Positions 35,001 to 47,552 of a stretch of 64,000 nucleotides of DNA are shown in pieces. Below the pieces are notes generated by a model. It did no database searches. It had not been told where the DNA came from and worked only from the letters and a program-made list of their open reading frames with translations. The stretch lies in assembly GCA_013399305.1 (NCBI GenBank), contig VXAI01000197.1, positions 179,235 through 243,234 on the forward strand. The letters run 5' to 3'. The first letter of the stretch is position 1. Each line of letters begins with the position of its first letter. The translations under genes and the position numbers were made by a program. The stretch comes from Rostratula benghalensis (Eukaryota; Chordata; Aves; Charadriiformes; Rostratulidae).

Positions 35001-38000
35001 AATATTAAGGGACCAAGCAATTGGTCTGAATTAGGGATGTACAGAATATTGATGTTCCAAAGACACAGCTTAATGGGACTTTTCCACTCTCAGCTTTTAG
35101 GAATCAAAACTTTCAGACTGTTTGCTGGAACGCTCTGATGTGAGAGAAGGTCCCCTGTAGGTGACAAAATTGCCCTGCAAACGACACTCTGTCCTTAGGA
35201 CTACAAGATGACTGATGGTGTTGAATTTTATCCTATCTTGTCTGTGATGCAGTGTTAACCCTTGATTTTAGTTCTGAATTACTTTTCATTCACAGTACCA
35301 TACCCATGAGAAGTCTTGATCGTGGCACTGAAAACATTGCTTTCTCTGTATTTTTCCAGTGTCTTCTCTTTACCTCAATTACAGGAGACGACAAGAAGAA
35401 AAATTGCAGGAAAACTCATTTCTGTTTTCTGCCAGACAGCAGAAGTGATTCCACATGAGCAACATACACTTCGAGTGCTGAAGATCTGGAGAAAAATAGT
35501 CCTCCCTTTTCTGTCTTCTTTGTTTAGAATGGGGGAGCAACTATAGCACCACAATTACAATACATAAATTTAGATTTTCTCTTCTCAAAGAGAAAAGTAC
35601 AATTTAAATGTTGATATCTACGATGCTCTGGATGACTGTATAGCAGCATAAAAAATATTTGAACAAAAAACATTGCCATAGATTAGGTAAACTAAGATGT
35701 CAAAGGAGCACTTTGGAGCACTACACTGTGGAGTCAATTTGTGTTCAACTGCCTGGACAGGCGTGACAAACCTGAGACAACCAAAATTCTCCAGAATTGA
35801 CCCATGTATGTTGACTAGTTTGTGCAATGCACATACAACACATCTGCTACTCCCAGAGCTGTTGGATTCACCACACATGCCTATTTAGTCTCTTAGACTT
35901 TCCAGACAAAAAATATTTGATTTTGTACATAAGTGAATAAGCTAATTAGTATACCACAGGGAAGTAACTGTGCATTCGCTTAAGACACTATGGATTTACA
36001 TATGAAAAATGTAGTTGGGAATAGAGTTCCTGACTCCTGCAGTCCTTAATTCCATAAGATTGACAAAATAAATCCCACAAGCTCTTTTTATTTCATTATC
36101 TTCATCTTCCTAATAAGAATTGACTAAGAAGGAAAGGAAATTTATGTACTCCAAAATAAAGGAGATACATTTCATTAGTGATTCAGAGAATCATTAATGA
36201 CAGCAAATCTCTGATGCCACCAGAAAATGCTGCAGAATATGCAGAAACACATATATTAAGTGCATGCATGTGGTGTTACGAAAACTCTCCTCTGAAAAAT
36301 GTGCATTTTCCCAATTAAGAACAAAATTTAATTTCATGGGCAAAATATGTGAGTGCCTCTTTTTCCTCTTCTGGCTTTGACATCATCCTCCAGCTCTAGT
36401 TATTACTGTGTAATTGTCTTGAAATGTAGTTATTTTTAGGAATCGTTGCAGATGTTCCCCATGTAATTCAAACTAAATGAATATAGAATTAAATTACCAG
36501 TGCAAAGCTTTAGCAGTGCAAGTTGCAGTAAAAATGGTAAATTATTCTCTCTCTTTAGAGGAAACTATCCAAAAAATGTAATGGGAAGTTAAATAAGCAG
36601 TATTTCTTGCTCGGGAATCTAGAAAGATTCAAAATGGGATGTCAGAGTTAGTGCTGAATAGCTTAATATATTGTCCTCATTCAAGAGACGCAACATTGAA
36701 GTACTGTTGCTCAGTGCCTCTGATTAGGGAGAGGTCAATTAAAATGCACCAGCAGCTACCTTGAAATTTATTGGGACCTAGGATACTACCATGGACTGAG
36801 GGAGTTTGTGGCTATTTTATATGATATTCCATGGCTTCTAGGACTTTCCATTCTCTTTGGCCGAGCTTAAAATATGCCAAACACCCTGATGACTGTGAGT
36901 ACTTCCCTAGCCCTCAGACCACAAAGGAAACATCAACTACGAAATACATCACTTTGAAGAGAAGGTCTGGAACCCCCAGACCTGTAAATTTGACCAGCCA
37001 CATTGTCTGCAATTGAAAACATGTGCATTAATATGCAAGTTAGGTACAATGACATGGCAAGCATCAGTATTTCAAACTACCTTTCAGAGCTGGTGTTCCC
37101 TTAGCACCAATCAAGATTGATACTTCAATAACTATTCAAAGGGGAACACAGAAATGAAAAGAGCAATTTATAATCTTAAAAGTATGCATCTAAAACAGGG
37201 GCTTCAGTAGAGAAGGTGCATCTGCCACCAGCTTTCCGGAAAATGTATGTGGATAATAATGCTCAGAGTGAATCATTGATGACAAAATTGAGTTTGGGGC
37301 AGCTGCATGGAATGAGCAGCCCATTAATGTCTCTGCATTACCTTATTAGTGTCACTTTATTTCTCTTTACAAAACAGACAGAGGTGAATAGGGGCCAATC
37401 CATTCTTATTTTTCTGAAAATGGACTGTAATTAATATTTGAGACAATTGTGGACCCTGGGCAGAGCCAAATAGTCCGTGCAGGGAAACTTCAATGTCTGC
37501 ACCAGATGAAAAATGTGAAGTTATATGTATGGGATGAACTTTGGGTTGTTTCAAACAAGCTGGGTTTTCTTCTTGTTTGTTTGTTTCCCATGACTATTCT
37601 GTATGTGGAACATTTTAAACCATGGTAGGACAGGTGCTTTCAAACAGGTTCTGATTTTTTGAGCACAGATAATACAATGGATTTTTTTCCCAACATATTA
37701 TTTATCCAACATTCCAACATTATTATATTATGCAACATGCCTTTTACTCCTGTAGAAGTCAGTGATAGTTGCAATAACCTTCTAGGCTTCCAGCTTTGAA
37801 AGGTAGAGGTTTTACTTGTTAATGGAACTGAATGTTACTGGGAATTTGGGGTTTTGTTTGTTTCTTTCTTTCTAATATTCATAATTTATGACAGATTTAA
37901 AGTGAAAACTGGTTCTGCACTAGTCTCCCAACTCTTTTATCCAAAACATTAGAAGTTTGATAGCCAAACTTAGATTTATGCCCAAAGCAGAAACCAACAT

Positions 38001-39674
38001 TCTTCTGTTTCCAAACCAAGTTTAACAGACATTATAGGAGATACACTACAAGCACTTTCCTTGAGCTATCAACTTGCATAGGCTGATTACTTGCATAAAA
38101 GAGAAGCAAAGTATCCACAGAGCTTAGCTCGAGTCATATTAATTCAAGCATTAATCCATTGGTTCAGTCAGTCTATAGGGACAGAAAGCATAGGTTCAGA
38201 GCATGAGGCTGGATTAGCCACTTTGTCTCTCAAGTTCTTTTCCTCAAGCCACACAAGACATGAAGAGTCTTCCGAAGATGCCCTATAGCATCTAATCTGT
38301 ATTTTTAAGAGATCTCAGCCTTGTACCTCCTTCACTCTTAAGTAATCCAGAAAAATGTCTTCTGGAAACATGAACATGCCATTTCTCAAAAACTTAAGGT
38401 AGATATTAAAGCAGACTGCTGATTTTTTCTGTAATCAATTTATTTAACTAAATGACTAGGTTTAGAAATAAAAATGTAATAAGTAATAAACAGGTTAAGT
38501 AAATGGGTTGTAATATAGACATGTAACATTCTTTTTGTTAAATTTTACTAATGTTCTTTTAATTAATTCATTTGTTATTGAAAAATATTTTTCAGTAGTA
38601 TCTGTAGAAGACTAAATGTTATTCCAGGACATGATCCCATGAAACAACCAGAATTCCATAACATTCCTGCCCAGCAGAGGTTGTCCATAAGTATAGAGTG
38701 GACTCCCAACAATATGTGTGGCCACTTTCATTCAACCTACAATATGTCAAAACAAATGCCCTGTACCTATTCAGTCTAGTTTATTAAACTGTTTGAAAGT
38801 CAGTTTGGGTATTTTTATTTTCCATCTCACACCTTTTTTGTGTTTACAAGTTGCAACAGTAGGCACAACTTCTTTTCATATATGGTATTGACCCTAATGG
38901 TTTTAGTGTTTTCCTGAACAAAACTCTTGATTTGTATTTGTCTGAATTTGTTTGTTGTCTGTTGTCCGTTATTTTTTCCATTTCTTTTTATAAACATCAT
39001 CCTCTTTGCCATTAAGATCTTCAAGATGAGTGGTTATCTTTGACATTTTTCTTTCTCTACCACCTCAAAGCTGCATCCAAATCTTCTCACTTTCTGTGAA
39101 CCATTAAAATCATCAATCTCTTGTGTAGGTCTGAATACTCAGTGCAACCTTACAGCTGTCTCTGCCTTGATTACTCTAGCCTTAAAACATGCCTTCTCTG
39201 ACATTTTTTTTTCCAAAATGCTGCTAAAGTGGTCTTTCTCATGCTGATTTTATCTTTTAAACATACATCCTGATGTTTCAAGCATTGGTCTCTTTCTAAT
39301 CACCCTTCTCCATAACATACCACTTTTTCTGTTGACCCCATCAATTAAAAACATTATTTTTAGGAAATCCTCTAGAAATTACTAGATGTGAGGGAAACCA
39401 GTGACAAGTAAGACTTCAGCTCAAGAGTATTAAGTGCATAACAATGCATAGAGCACTTTGGGTACCTAGTGTTTACATTAAGGCATGTAATTGGATATCT
39501 AGCTGAATCAGAGCTCACATAAATAGAATTTTAACTTATCTGTGTCTAATACATCAGATTAGCATTTCTAAACTGCCAAGAGCACTGTTTGTGCTAAACA
39601 AATAACACTAAGCTAGATTGCTCCAAATTTTTACTGCGATGTTTTGCACTTACAATATCATCTGTCAAAAGGTT
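29046..39674. other. Long unassigned noncoding interval
   Basis: No gene, CR1 or LTR is recognised over about 10.6 kb. Open frames reach 134 codons (31341-31745, minus; 30454-30795, plus, 113) but show no motif. A pyrimidine tract ending in ACAG (about 35356-35386) is acceptor-like, but the following frame is not convincing. A-runs near 34679-34691 are simple sequence. Confidence 0.5.
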
Positions 39675-39885
39675 GCTCTCAAAGCACTTTACAGACATTA
39701 ACTAATTAGGCCTAATGACACTTCTCTGGAAGTAGTGAAGTGTAATTCCCTTTTGTGAAAAAGGAATTTAAAGCACAGATAGATCAAATGATCTTTCCAA
39801 GGTCATGAAGGATGTTACAAAAGATGTGAGAATAGAACCCAAATCATCCAATCCTCCAAGATCGTGCTTTAGGCACAGGAACACA
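39675..39885 (+). repeat. Ancient amniote LINE/SINE 3'-end relic (L2/MIR/CR1-L3-like)
   Basis: Three ordered blocks match the widely shared 3' tail of L2, MIR and related amniote repeats: AAAGCACTTTACAGACATTA (39681-39700), AAAGCACAGATAGATCAAAT followed by CCAAGGTCATGAAGG (about 39770-39811), and AATAGAACCCAAATC (39831-39845). The last corresponds to the ATTAGAACCCAGGTC-type motif. The order and spacing are right for a copy in plus orientation. The divergence is very high, as expected for a pre-avian insertion. The exact family cannot be set by eye. Confidence 0.6.
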
Positions 39886-40327
39886 GCTATCAGCTGTGGG
39901 AGGAGGAGGATTCTTCCTTTCCTTTTTTTGTTATTACAGATATACAGGAAATTTATTGCTGGACAGATATGCTTTCATTAATTCCACACTAATAGCCTGC
40001 AAAGGGTACCTGTAATAGTCCAATTAGAAGGAAGTTATCTGCCTCCTCCAAGTTCTGTGTGTAAACATTAATGAAGAAACTGTATTTCCAAGTTATAACT
40101 CTGCTGAGACTAAAGTATTCCTCATGCTATCCATTTTTATTTATAATGTTATTTACTATTGATTGTACAGTTGTGTTTTAATCCCTTGCATTTGTATTCC
40201 TTAGAGTTAAATCTTACAATGACAAGAAAAAGGCTACAGAATTTCAATTTATGTGTAAGAGGTTATCTCAATGACTTTTGTAGATATGCAAATTCATGTC
40301 TTTGCTTTGCTATAAACTTCAATGATG

Positions 40328-40356
40328 TTTTTTTTCTTTTTTTTTTTTTTTTTTTT
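40328..40356. repeat. Poly(T) tract
   Basis: Eight T, one C and twenty T. No AATAAA lies upstream on the complementary strand, so it is not a clear retrocopy tail. Confidence 0.9.
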
Positions 40357-40529
40357 AACTTAAGCTAATGGTAAACAGGAAGAAGAGACAGTTAGCTACC
40401 ATCTACAGATACATCACTGGGAAAAAAAGGGAAGAATATGAACTGCATGTTCTGGTTTAGAAGCCAGTCTCCTTTTCTCTGCTTAAATCCCCAGAGGTCT
40501 CCTCTAACTACAGAATAAGTAAAATAAGT

Positions 40530-40622
40530 ATACATGGTCAGATTTTCAAAGGTGATTAAGTATCTAACTGTGTGGGCAGGTCCTGTGAGGACTTGATACA
40601 AGTAAGGGTACCTGAGTCCCAC
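40530..40622. repeat. Possible sauropsid inverted-repeat (MITE-like) relic, one arm
   Basis: GATTTTCAAAGGTGATTAAG with TATCTAACT after it resembles one arm of a dispersed palindromic element of turtles and birds (pattern ATTTTCAAAGGTG..TTAGGCACCTAACT). The second arm is not clear. Assigned from memory of the family pattern only. Confidence 0.3.
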
Positions 40623-41991
40623 TGGATGGACAATAAAGAAGGAATGGGTAGTTTCATCGAGATATGCCCTTTGATTTCACACAAACTGTCTTCACGTACC
40701 ACTTTTTAAACTGTCCTTGTGGCTTGAGATTTTGGCTGGCTATTTTAACCCACTTTTAATAAAAATGGTATATTGAAGCAGAAAAAAAAGAGAGCTGCTG
40801 AGCAGGAATCTCCCTGTCCATCTATCTATGTAGCTGCTCTATGCAAAGGTTAAGAAAATAGGCATTTAATCCTTGAAGCTCTGCTGATGGGAAATGATCA
40901 ACTGTCAGTTTTACATACTTTTTTTCATGTATATCCAGTGTTAACAGGCTTTATGGATGGAATTTTCTTGGAGTTTATGCTAAAAGGTAATTTGTATTAT
41001 CACTGGAATCCATAGCTGGGCTTGCTGAAAGAGGAGCTATAGGGATCTCTGTGTTAAAACAGACAAATAAGACAGCCTCTTTTCCATTCTCCTGTACAAC
41101 CCAATAGGAATTTGCAACTTATGTTGCACCGATAAATCACTAATCAAAATATATAATGGTGAACAAAGAGTGCAACACCCAGAATGTGTCCAAAGTAAGA
41201 TAAAGAATTACATCAATGCACTGCAGAAATATGAACAACCTTTTCTTTTTTTTTTTTTAATAGTCGCACATTTTTTGTTCTATTTACTATGATTCAGCAG
41301 CTAAACCAGGCAACAAACAGTGTATGAACCAAAAGGCAGTTTATAAAAGGTTCCCCATCTGAATAGAACATTCTTCAATTTTTTTTTTAAATAAACTAAT
41401 AATTTATTTTATGAGTTTATAAATTGCAGCTTTTAAACTCTTCATTGAGAAATCGAATATAGCCTTACTGCAGTTCTTTTAAAGACTACAAAGAAATGTT
41501 TCAGTTTAAATGGATACCACTGACTTCCCCCCACACTGACTTCTCTTCTGACAATTATTTTCCCCTGATGCTGTAACTATTACTAGTGTGACAGTGCTTG
41601 GAAGTTGAGATCAAGGTACATGACGTTTGCTGCTACTGCTGTTGCTGTGAAGCATAGCTGTCCTCAGTTTGAACCTACGTGAGTGAAAATAGCTGTTTCA
41701 GAAAACTAGAGATACAATCTGCAGGATTCCAGATATCCAGCAAGGCTATTACAGACTAATATATTAGTTTCTAATTCCAAGGGCATCCAGCAACAGACAG
41801 AGCTCAGAATGATTCCCAGCTGGCTGTGCTTCTAAAAGAAACCAGACGTTGTCTTAAATTGGTTCCAAGTTTACAGATGTCATTGAGTACTGATGACCAT
41901 GTGGCTTCTTAAAACAGAGCATTTAAATAATTAGCTTTTAGCAAGTACCTTAAGGTTATGATGCTAACTCTTTTCTCTCTTCTTGCCCTAG

Positions 41992-42049
41992 AGCCATTGA
42001 AACCTGATCCAAATACTGATGTGTTTACCTATATTTTCACGGAGCCCAG
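41992..42049 (+). CDS. Candidate 58-nt coding exon, unknown protein
   Basis: A strong acceptor (TTTTCTCTCTTCTTGCCCTAG, ending at 41991) precedes 58 bases that end in CAG|GTGTGA, a usable donor. Of the three frames, only one is open across the piece and reads EPLKPDPNTDVFTYIFTEPR. It is not a multiple of three, so it would start and end in different phases. The open frame runs on past the donor into the CR1 reverse transcriptase remnant that begins about 75 bases later, in the family's own frame. I do not recognise the peptide. It may be a real microexon, a noncoding-RNA exon, or a chance pyrimidine tract. Confidence 0.25.
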
Positions 42050-42124
42050 GTGTGACAAAACATCAATTATTTTATTGTCTAGTTGTATTATGTTTTCAAT
42101 TCTCCCAAGATCTGAAAGCATGTT

Positions 42125-42975
42125 TCCTGACACCAAGCTGTGTGGCATGGTTGACACGCTGGAGAGAAGGCATGCCATTCAGATGGACCTGAAGTGGCTC
42201 AAGACGTGGGCTTGTGCAAACCTCATAAAGTTCAGCCAAGCCAAGTGGGAGGTCCTGCACTGGGGATATGGCAATCCTAAGAACAAATACAGGTTGGGCA
42301 GAGAATTGCTAAAGAGCAGCCCCAAGGAGAAGGACTTGAAAGTTCTGAGCAGTGCGCACGGGCAGCCCAGAAAGTCAACCATATTCTTGGCTGCATCAAG
42401 AGAATTGTGGCCAGCAGGACTCAGGAGGTGGTTCTACACTATTACTCTGCTCTGGTGAGATCCTGCCTGGAGTACCGTGTCCAGCTCTGGAGTCCTCAAC
42501 ACAGGAAGGACATGGACCTGCTGGAGCATGTCCAGAAGAGGGCCACAAAGATGATTAGAGGGCTGGAGCTCCTCTCCTATGAAGACAGGATGAGAGAACT
42601 GGAGTTGTTCAGCCCGGAGAGGAGAAGGCTCCGGGGAGACCTTATAGTAGCCTTCCAGTATCTGAAGGGAGCCTACAGGAGAGCTGGAGAAGGACTGTAT
42701 CAGGGAGTGTAATGATAGGATGAGAGGTAATGGTTTTAAATTGTAAGAGGGTGGATTTAGATTAGATACTAGAAAGAAATTCTTTCCTGTGAGGGTGGTG
42801 AGACACTGGAACAGGTTGCCCTGAGAAGATGTGAATGCCCCATTCCTGGAGGTGTTCAAGGCCAGGCTGATTGGGGCTTTGAGTAGCCTGGTCTAGTGGC
42901 AGGGAGGCTGGAACTTAATGATCTTTAAGGTCCCTTCCAATTCTAACCATTCATGATTCTGTGATTCTCAGTTCC
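42125..42975 (+). mobile_element. 5'-truncated CR1 copy with complete 3' end
   Basis: Homology begins abruptly at the RT palm box (DTKLCGMVDTLE, about 42130). It continues through WACANLIKFSQAKWEVLHWG, then YRLGRELLKSSPKEKDL, SREVI-region text and RRATKMIRGLELLSYEDRMR, to the C-terminal ALSNLV region and the 3' UTR (AAGGTCCCTTCCAATTC at about 42927). It ends with CATGATTCTGTGATTCT near 42953-42969. Two frameshifts (about 42340-42410 and 42715) separate the coding parts. Truncation at the palm is the typical result of incomplete reverse transcription. It is one of the better-preserved copies here. Confidence 0.93.
42407..42712 (+). pseudogene. CR1 ORF2 C-terminal remnant
   Basis: The 101-codon frame reads ASRTQEVVLHYYSALVRSCL, then EYRVQLWSPQHRKDMDLLEH, RATKMIRGLELLSYEDRMR, then LRGDLIVAFQYLKGAYRRAG, and stops early at GLYQGV. 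This is the conserved C-terminal part of CR1 ORF2 that follows the RT domain. The rest of the C-terminus continues in another frame downstream to about 42900. The first methionine is internal. Confidence 0.88.
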
Positions 42976-44799
42976 AGTATGTCCCATGCTCACTTCAGTT
43001 TCACAGCTTGTCTCTCCTCTGCTCCTGTCCTCCAGACTCCCTGCATGATCACATGATCAGAGCTGTCCTCAATGAGGCCAGCAGCCCTGCTCTCTGGTCA
43101 CTGCTGAGGTTGTAACCTCCAATGGGACAAACCACAGTGCCCCACTGGCAGGTATACAGGAACTCCTTCGCCAGTGCTACCTGGCACAAAGCAGGAGAAC
43201 CTGGCTATTTGGAACCCAGAAAGTGTGGGTAAAGTATTTTGCTGAACATTCAAAAGATCTAGGAGGGACTCGAAGGACCTGAGGGAATAAGCCCCTTCTG
43301 TTGTTCCCTGACAGTAGTCATTCCTTTGCTATACACAGACCTTTGCACACAGAATAGGAAACCACAGTCATCTGCCAGATTTCTGCCCCCTATGTGTTTC
43401 AGAGCAGCGCTAAAATCCTTCATCCTTGGAAAATTACAATTTTTTTTCATCATTAGACTTGTATTAGTACACCACATATTCCAGACTGCCTTAACAGTTT
43501 GTGTAAAATCTGCAGAGACCAATGAGTTAAATATCAGCTCAGAAATCCACACTCTGAAAGCAGAGACTTAAAATGGAGACAGTTTGTCAGCAATCTCTTC
43601 ACTTCCACTCACTAATGATTGCATTGTAGTACTCGTAGCATAAACTCTTGTAATGACATTACTGGAATTGCTGTGGAGACGTAATATATCCTAAGGTATA
43701 TTTATTGTAATGCTAACATTTCTGATACCCATGAATTTGTCTGTCAAAGTTTTCATGAGGAACCTATTTTTCTCCTAGCATACGAGAGAAAACTAGTAAT
43801 TTGCTGGTTTATGTTTTTGTTTCCATATCTCAGAAACAAATTACAATTCAGTCTAATACTGTAGGATTTGAATTAATGCTTGAGCCCTTAATTTACCTTT
43901 CCCATGGGTAAAATAGTAATATTTATCTATGATACATTTAGTATCCATCTTTCCAAAATGCTGCTATAAAAATATACAATAATTTGGGAAAAGAAAACAT
44001 AAGAATCTCCAAACTGTATTTCAGTTAGAGAATTATGCCAAAACACATAATAACATATCAGTAACAGAGCTGCACAAAAAAAAGAAAAAAACAGATTAAC
44101 TGCAAAACCAGGTAAAAAATTACTTCAATTGACTATATTGCTGTGCCTGAGTGGAGGGCATTCAGAAATCATGCTTGCTAAATAAATGAACAATATGAAA
44201 AACTTCTTGGTTGGTAAATAAATATATTTAAAGCAATCTTCTGGAAATACAGAGGCCATGACAAAATGGTGATGAATTAATAGAATAGTTCAAACTGATA
44301 CTTCTGTGTGTTGGTGGGTTACACCTCATCTGGCTTCAGCTTGCTCGAAGTTAGTCTGGGACCCTATCAACTCTGATACCACCAGACTGCTATTCACCTC
44401 CCTCATTTTAGACAAATACATTAGGGTGGGCTGAGCAGCCTCCGAGACTCATAAAGAGGGAGCCTGACAAACTAGTTTAGAGTAGGTTATACTTAAAGTG
44501 GATAGAATAAAGTACATGTAATATTATGCAAGTGTTGTCAGTAACTTCCAGGGGGACCTGACTATCACAGCATGGTATAACTAAGTCAGTCAATTTATGG
44601 GAAATGAGACTGGTCTAAACTTGAGGTATGTTTTTCATTATGTGGCAATATTCCTCTAGTTCTCAAAATGACAACTGCTGCCAGGAGTGATTTTCAGCTT
44701 TCAAATTATATCTGGAAACATCTTTTCCCAGATTTCAGCTAATTATACAGTGGATGTGTAAAGGTAGTTTTTAATTACATAATAGACCCACCACAAGTC

Positions 44800-44817
44800 T
44801 TTTTTTTTTTTTTTTTT
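44800..44817. repeat. Poly(T) run of 18
   Basis: A simple homopolymer, with no polyadenylation hexamer on the complementary strand next to it. Confidence 0.9.
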
Positions 44818-46455
44818 CCCTCTGAAAAGTGCTGGATATAGACCACATGCCACTTTTCCAGAGAGGTGAGTGTATGAAAGACTACAGGTGTTGCAAAGCA
44901 TCTTAGTTTTACCCAAAGTAATAACTAGCCAAATTCAGTTTGTCTGCAGTAAGAACTTTTTTTCAGAAGGGCTAATAAATTTAGAGGGAAGAACTTTGTA
45001 AGGAAAGCACACACCCAGATAAGCCCATGTGCATAACATTACAGCTATAGGTACTCCTTGGAAAGCATGCATTAAACTACACAAACACACTCAAAATACA
45101 GTATACTATGCTGGATGCACAGCTGGGCAAGCTGGGCAAGATGTCCTCAAGTAGTCAGGTTTCATGAAGCACATCATACACTTCCACCTTTAACTCAGAA
45201 CATGTAGCAAAACCAACTGGAGATAACATGGTCTTATCTTTTATTAAACAGCTATGTCTTGAAGCCACTTCTTAGCCTTTAGCCTCTGCCTGCATCAAGT
45301 GCCTTATCCATAGTCTAATTGCGTTCTCAGTTACCTCCTGCTTTTGTGTTGTCATTGTTATGCCTATACCAGCTTTACTGAGCTCTCAAAGTTGCATTCC
45401 TGTGAAGACTGCTAGCTGGTTTCCAACCTGTACCCATATTCCATTTTCCTGTGTGATTTTTTGGAGATAGTATTCCACAGGAGAGAGATGCCACCAGGTT
45501 CTAGGTTCCAGTTCATACAACCAGCTCTCACAAGCTCAGCCTGATGGCATGTCTCACTGGTCACAATCGTAACATCCTGCTAAGGTGGAGGCTGTGAAAA
45601 GCACAGGCTACTATTACTGCACCACCAGGCAGTAATAGCACTTATTTTCTTAGTCCTAGAGTATCTCCCTACAACATATCCTGCATTAAGAGAAGGGGAA
45701 TGAAAAAGCATACAGCTAAGGAGAGCTATTTGGCCATGACTCTGCTGCTGTTTTTTAGTCCTTGCTCTGCATAGAATGCTATATTATGCTCATACATGAA
45801 GGAAAAAAGGTCTTTATTTACATTATTACCACATCAGATTGACAGATATGTATTAGACCTTTTTCATGTCATCTGAGGTGGGGTCCCTGAGCCTCGTGCT
45901 GTCACAATCAGCCTTCACAGAGTCTGTGCTGGGTGCTGATGCACTTTATGAACCATCCATCCTGCTGTCCCAATGAGATTTTCCTTCAGACAAGCCTGTA
46001 GGGAGCCAGAGCTGTTTTGGAAACCTCAAAGTTTCTGTAAAGGAGTTAGATACTTTAATTACAGGTATCTGAGGCAGTTCCTTCACCTTCTCACACAATA
46101 AGGGGTGGAGACATTTTTCAGAGTGGAAGTCATGAACCTCTCCCTTTTACTATCAGGATCTGAGAGATGCCCAGTAGTGTCTATGACCCACTCTAATATT
46201 ATAAATCAGTGGACTGTCATGATATTTTCAGATGCCAGTCAGTGACAGTAGAGAAATCTGTGTCCTGCCTGTAAGCCAGAAAAATAATTTAGGAAATGAA
46301 GGTTGCGTTTGTGGAGAGTAGAAAATGTTGTAAAGTCAAATTTTTCATTTCCAGAAAATCTTTAATTAATATTCATACATCAGGAATTATCATATACATC
46401 CACAATACTCACACAATTTTTTTTATCTTTTCAGTGCAGGTGTACCAAAAGCAGT

Positions 46456-46478
46456 CTGTCCAGCTCTGTCCAGCTCTG
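46456..46478. repeat. Short tandem repeat, period 10
   Basis: CTGTCCAGCT is repeated at 46456 and 46466, with a partial third unit. Confidence 0.8.
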
Positions 46479-47532
46479 AGTTTATTACAGTTACTGGGAA
46501 CAAAGGACACTTGCTTCACGTTAAGATGCTCATTAAAAAAGAATATCCTAGTAATAAATATATGCCATCAATTGGGAGCTTCCTTTAGGGAAACTTTATT
46601 ACAATGACATTGTATGTATCTAAACTTACCAAAAAATACATGTGTAAAAAGGCATGGACAGAAGAATTCTTGGAGCAGACCTTCAGGTAGTCAAGGGACT
46701 ACTTCCCAAATTACACATTTATGATTTCTGGGCAATCCAGAACACAGAAAATGTCCTATATTTTCTTTCTTATTTGATAGAAATGCATATCAGAACATAA
46801 AAATATAATTTCAGTTCTTTCATTTGCATAATGCAATAATTTTGAAATAGTTTCTTTCATTCATCTGTAATCTTTGTAGAGGAGGTGTGAAGTATAATTT
46901 GGAACACTAAGTTTATAACAGTATCAAAATTAAAATCTTGTGTTGTGTATTAAGAAGCAGAACCTTAAACTCAGAGACATTTTAAATCATAAAATTCTTA
47001 CATGTGTGCACAGGATTTGATCCAAGAAAAGTTCTTTGGCAAATCCCTGAGCAAAGTCCACAGAAAAGAATACATGATATTTTCCATATATTCCTTCTGA
47101 CAAGATCTCTGCTGCAGTTCTAGACTCAGTAACAAGACATTTAATACAGATATTTTATTCCCATCAGAACTAATAGGATAAAATATACCCTGACCCACAG
47201 ATTCCATGCAGTGGTCTCCCTTGTGTAGAGCTTAGGAAAAGAAATCCTATCACATTTACTGAAGTTGGCAGGAGTTTTGACCCTAACATCGCTGTTAAAT
47301 ATCTCATGCTCAATGCCACTAATTCATTTTGTGGCCTAAGTTAGTTCATGAAGTCTGAAAGCCTTTTAATCCAAATGTGTGCAAATGTGTTTGCATCCTT
47401 AGCATATAGAGTTGTAAGCGAACACACATGACAGCAAATCAAGTGGTTACATAGAGAGATGATTCATCTTATACTTGAAGGGCTGATATGTGGATCTGAA
47501 ATTTGTATTTAATATTTAAAACTCTCCTGTGC

Positions 47533-47552
47533 GACTATTATCATTAATAGTC
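47533..47552. repeat. Perfect 8-bp inverted repeat
   Basis: GACTATTA and TAATAGTC are separated by four bases, TCAT. It is a short, AT-rich hairpin of doubtful meaning. Confidence 0.75.

Larger units (their letters stand above)
39886..41991. other. Unassigned noncoding interval with T-runs
   Basis: The interval contains a T8-C-T20 run at 40328-40356, a palindromic-repeat relic at about 40530-40622 and T-runs near 41250. It is otherwise unrecognised. Confidence 0.45.

Noticed and set aside
42434..42859. A 141-codon minus-strand frame
   Set aside because: Antisense shadow of the CR1 C-terminal region on the plus strand.
44800..44817. Poly(T) as the tail of a minus-strand retrocopy
   Set aside because: No AATAAA in the expected place on the minus strand and no transcript-like sequence beside it. 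The same applies to the T tract at 40337-40356.
46419..46480. Acceptor-like TTTTATCTTTTCAG before 46437
   Set aside because: It is followed by a short tandem repeat (CTGTCCAGCT) and no believable exon.
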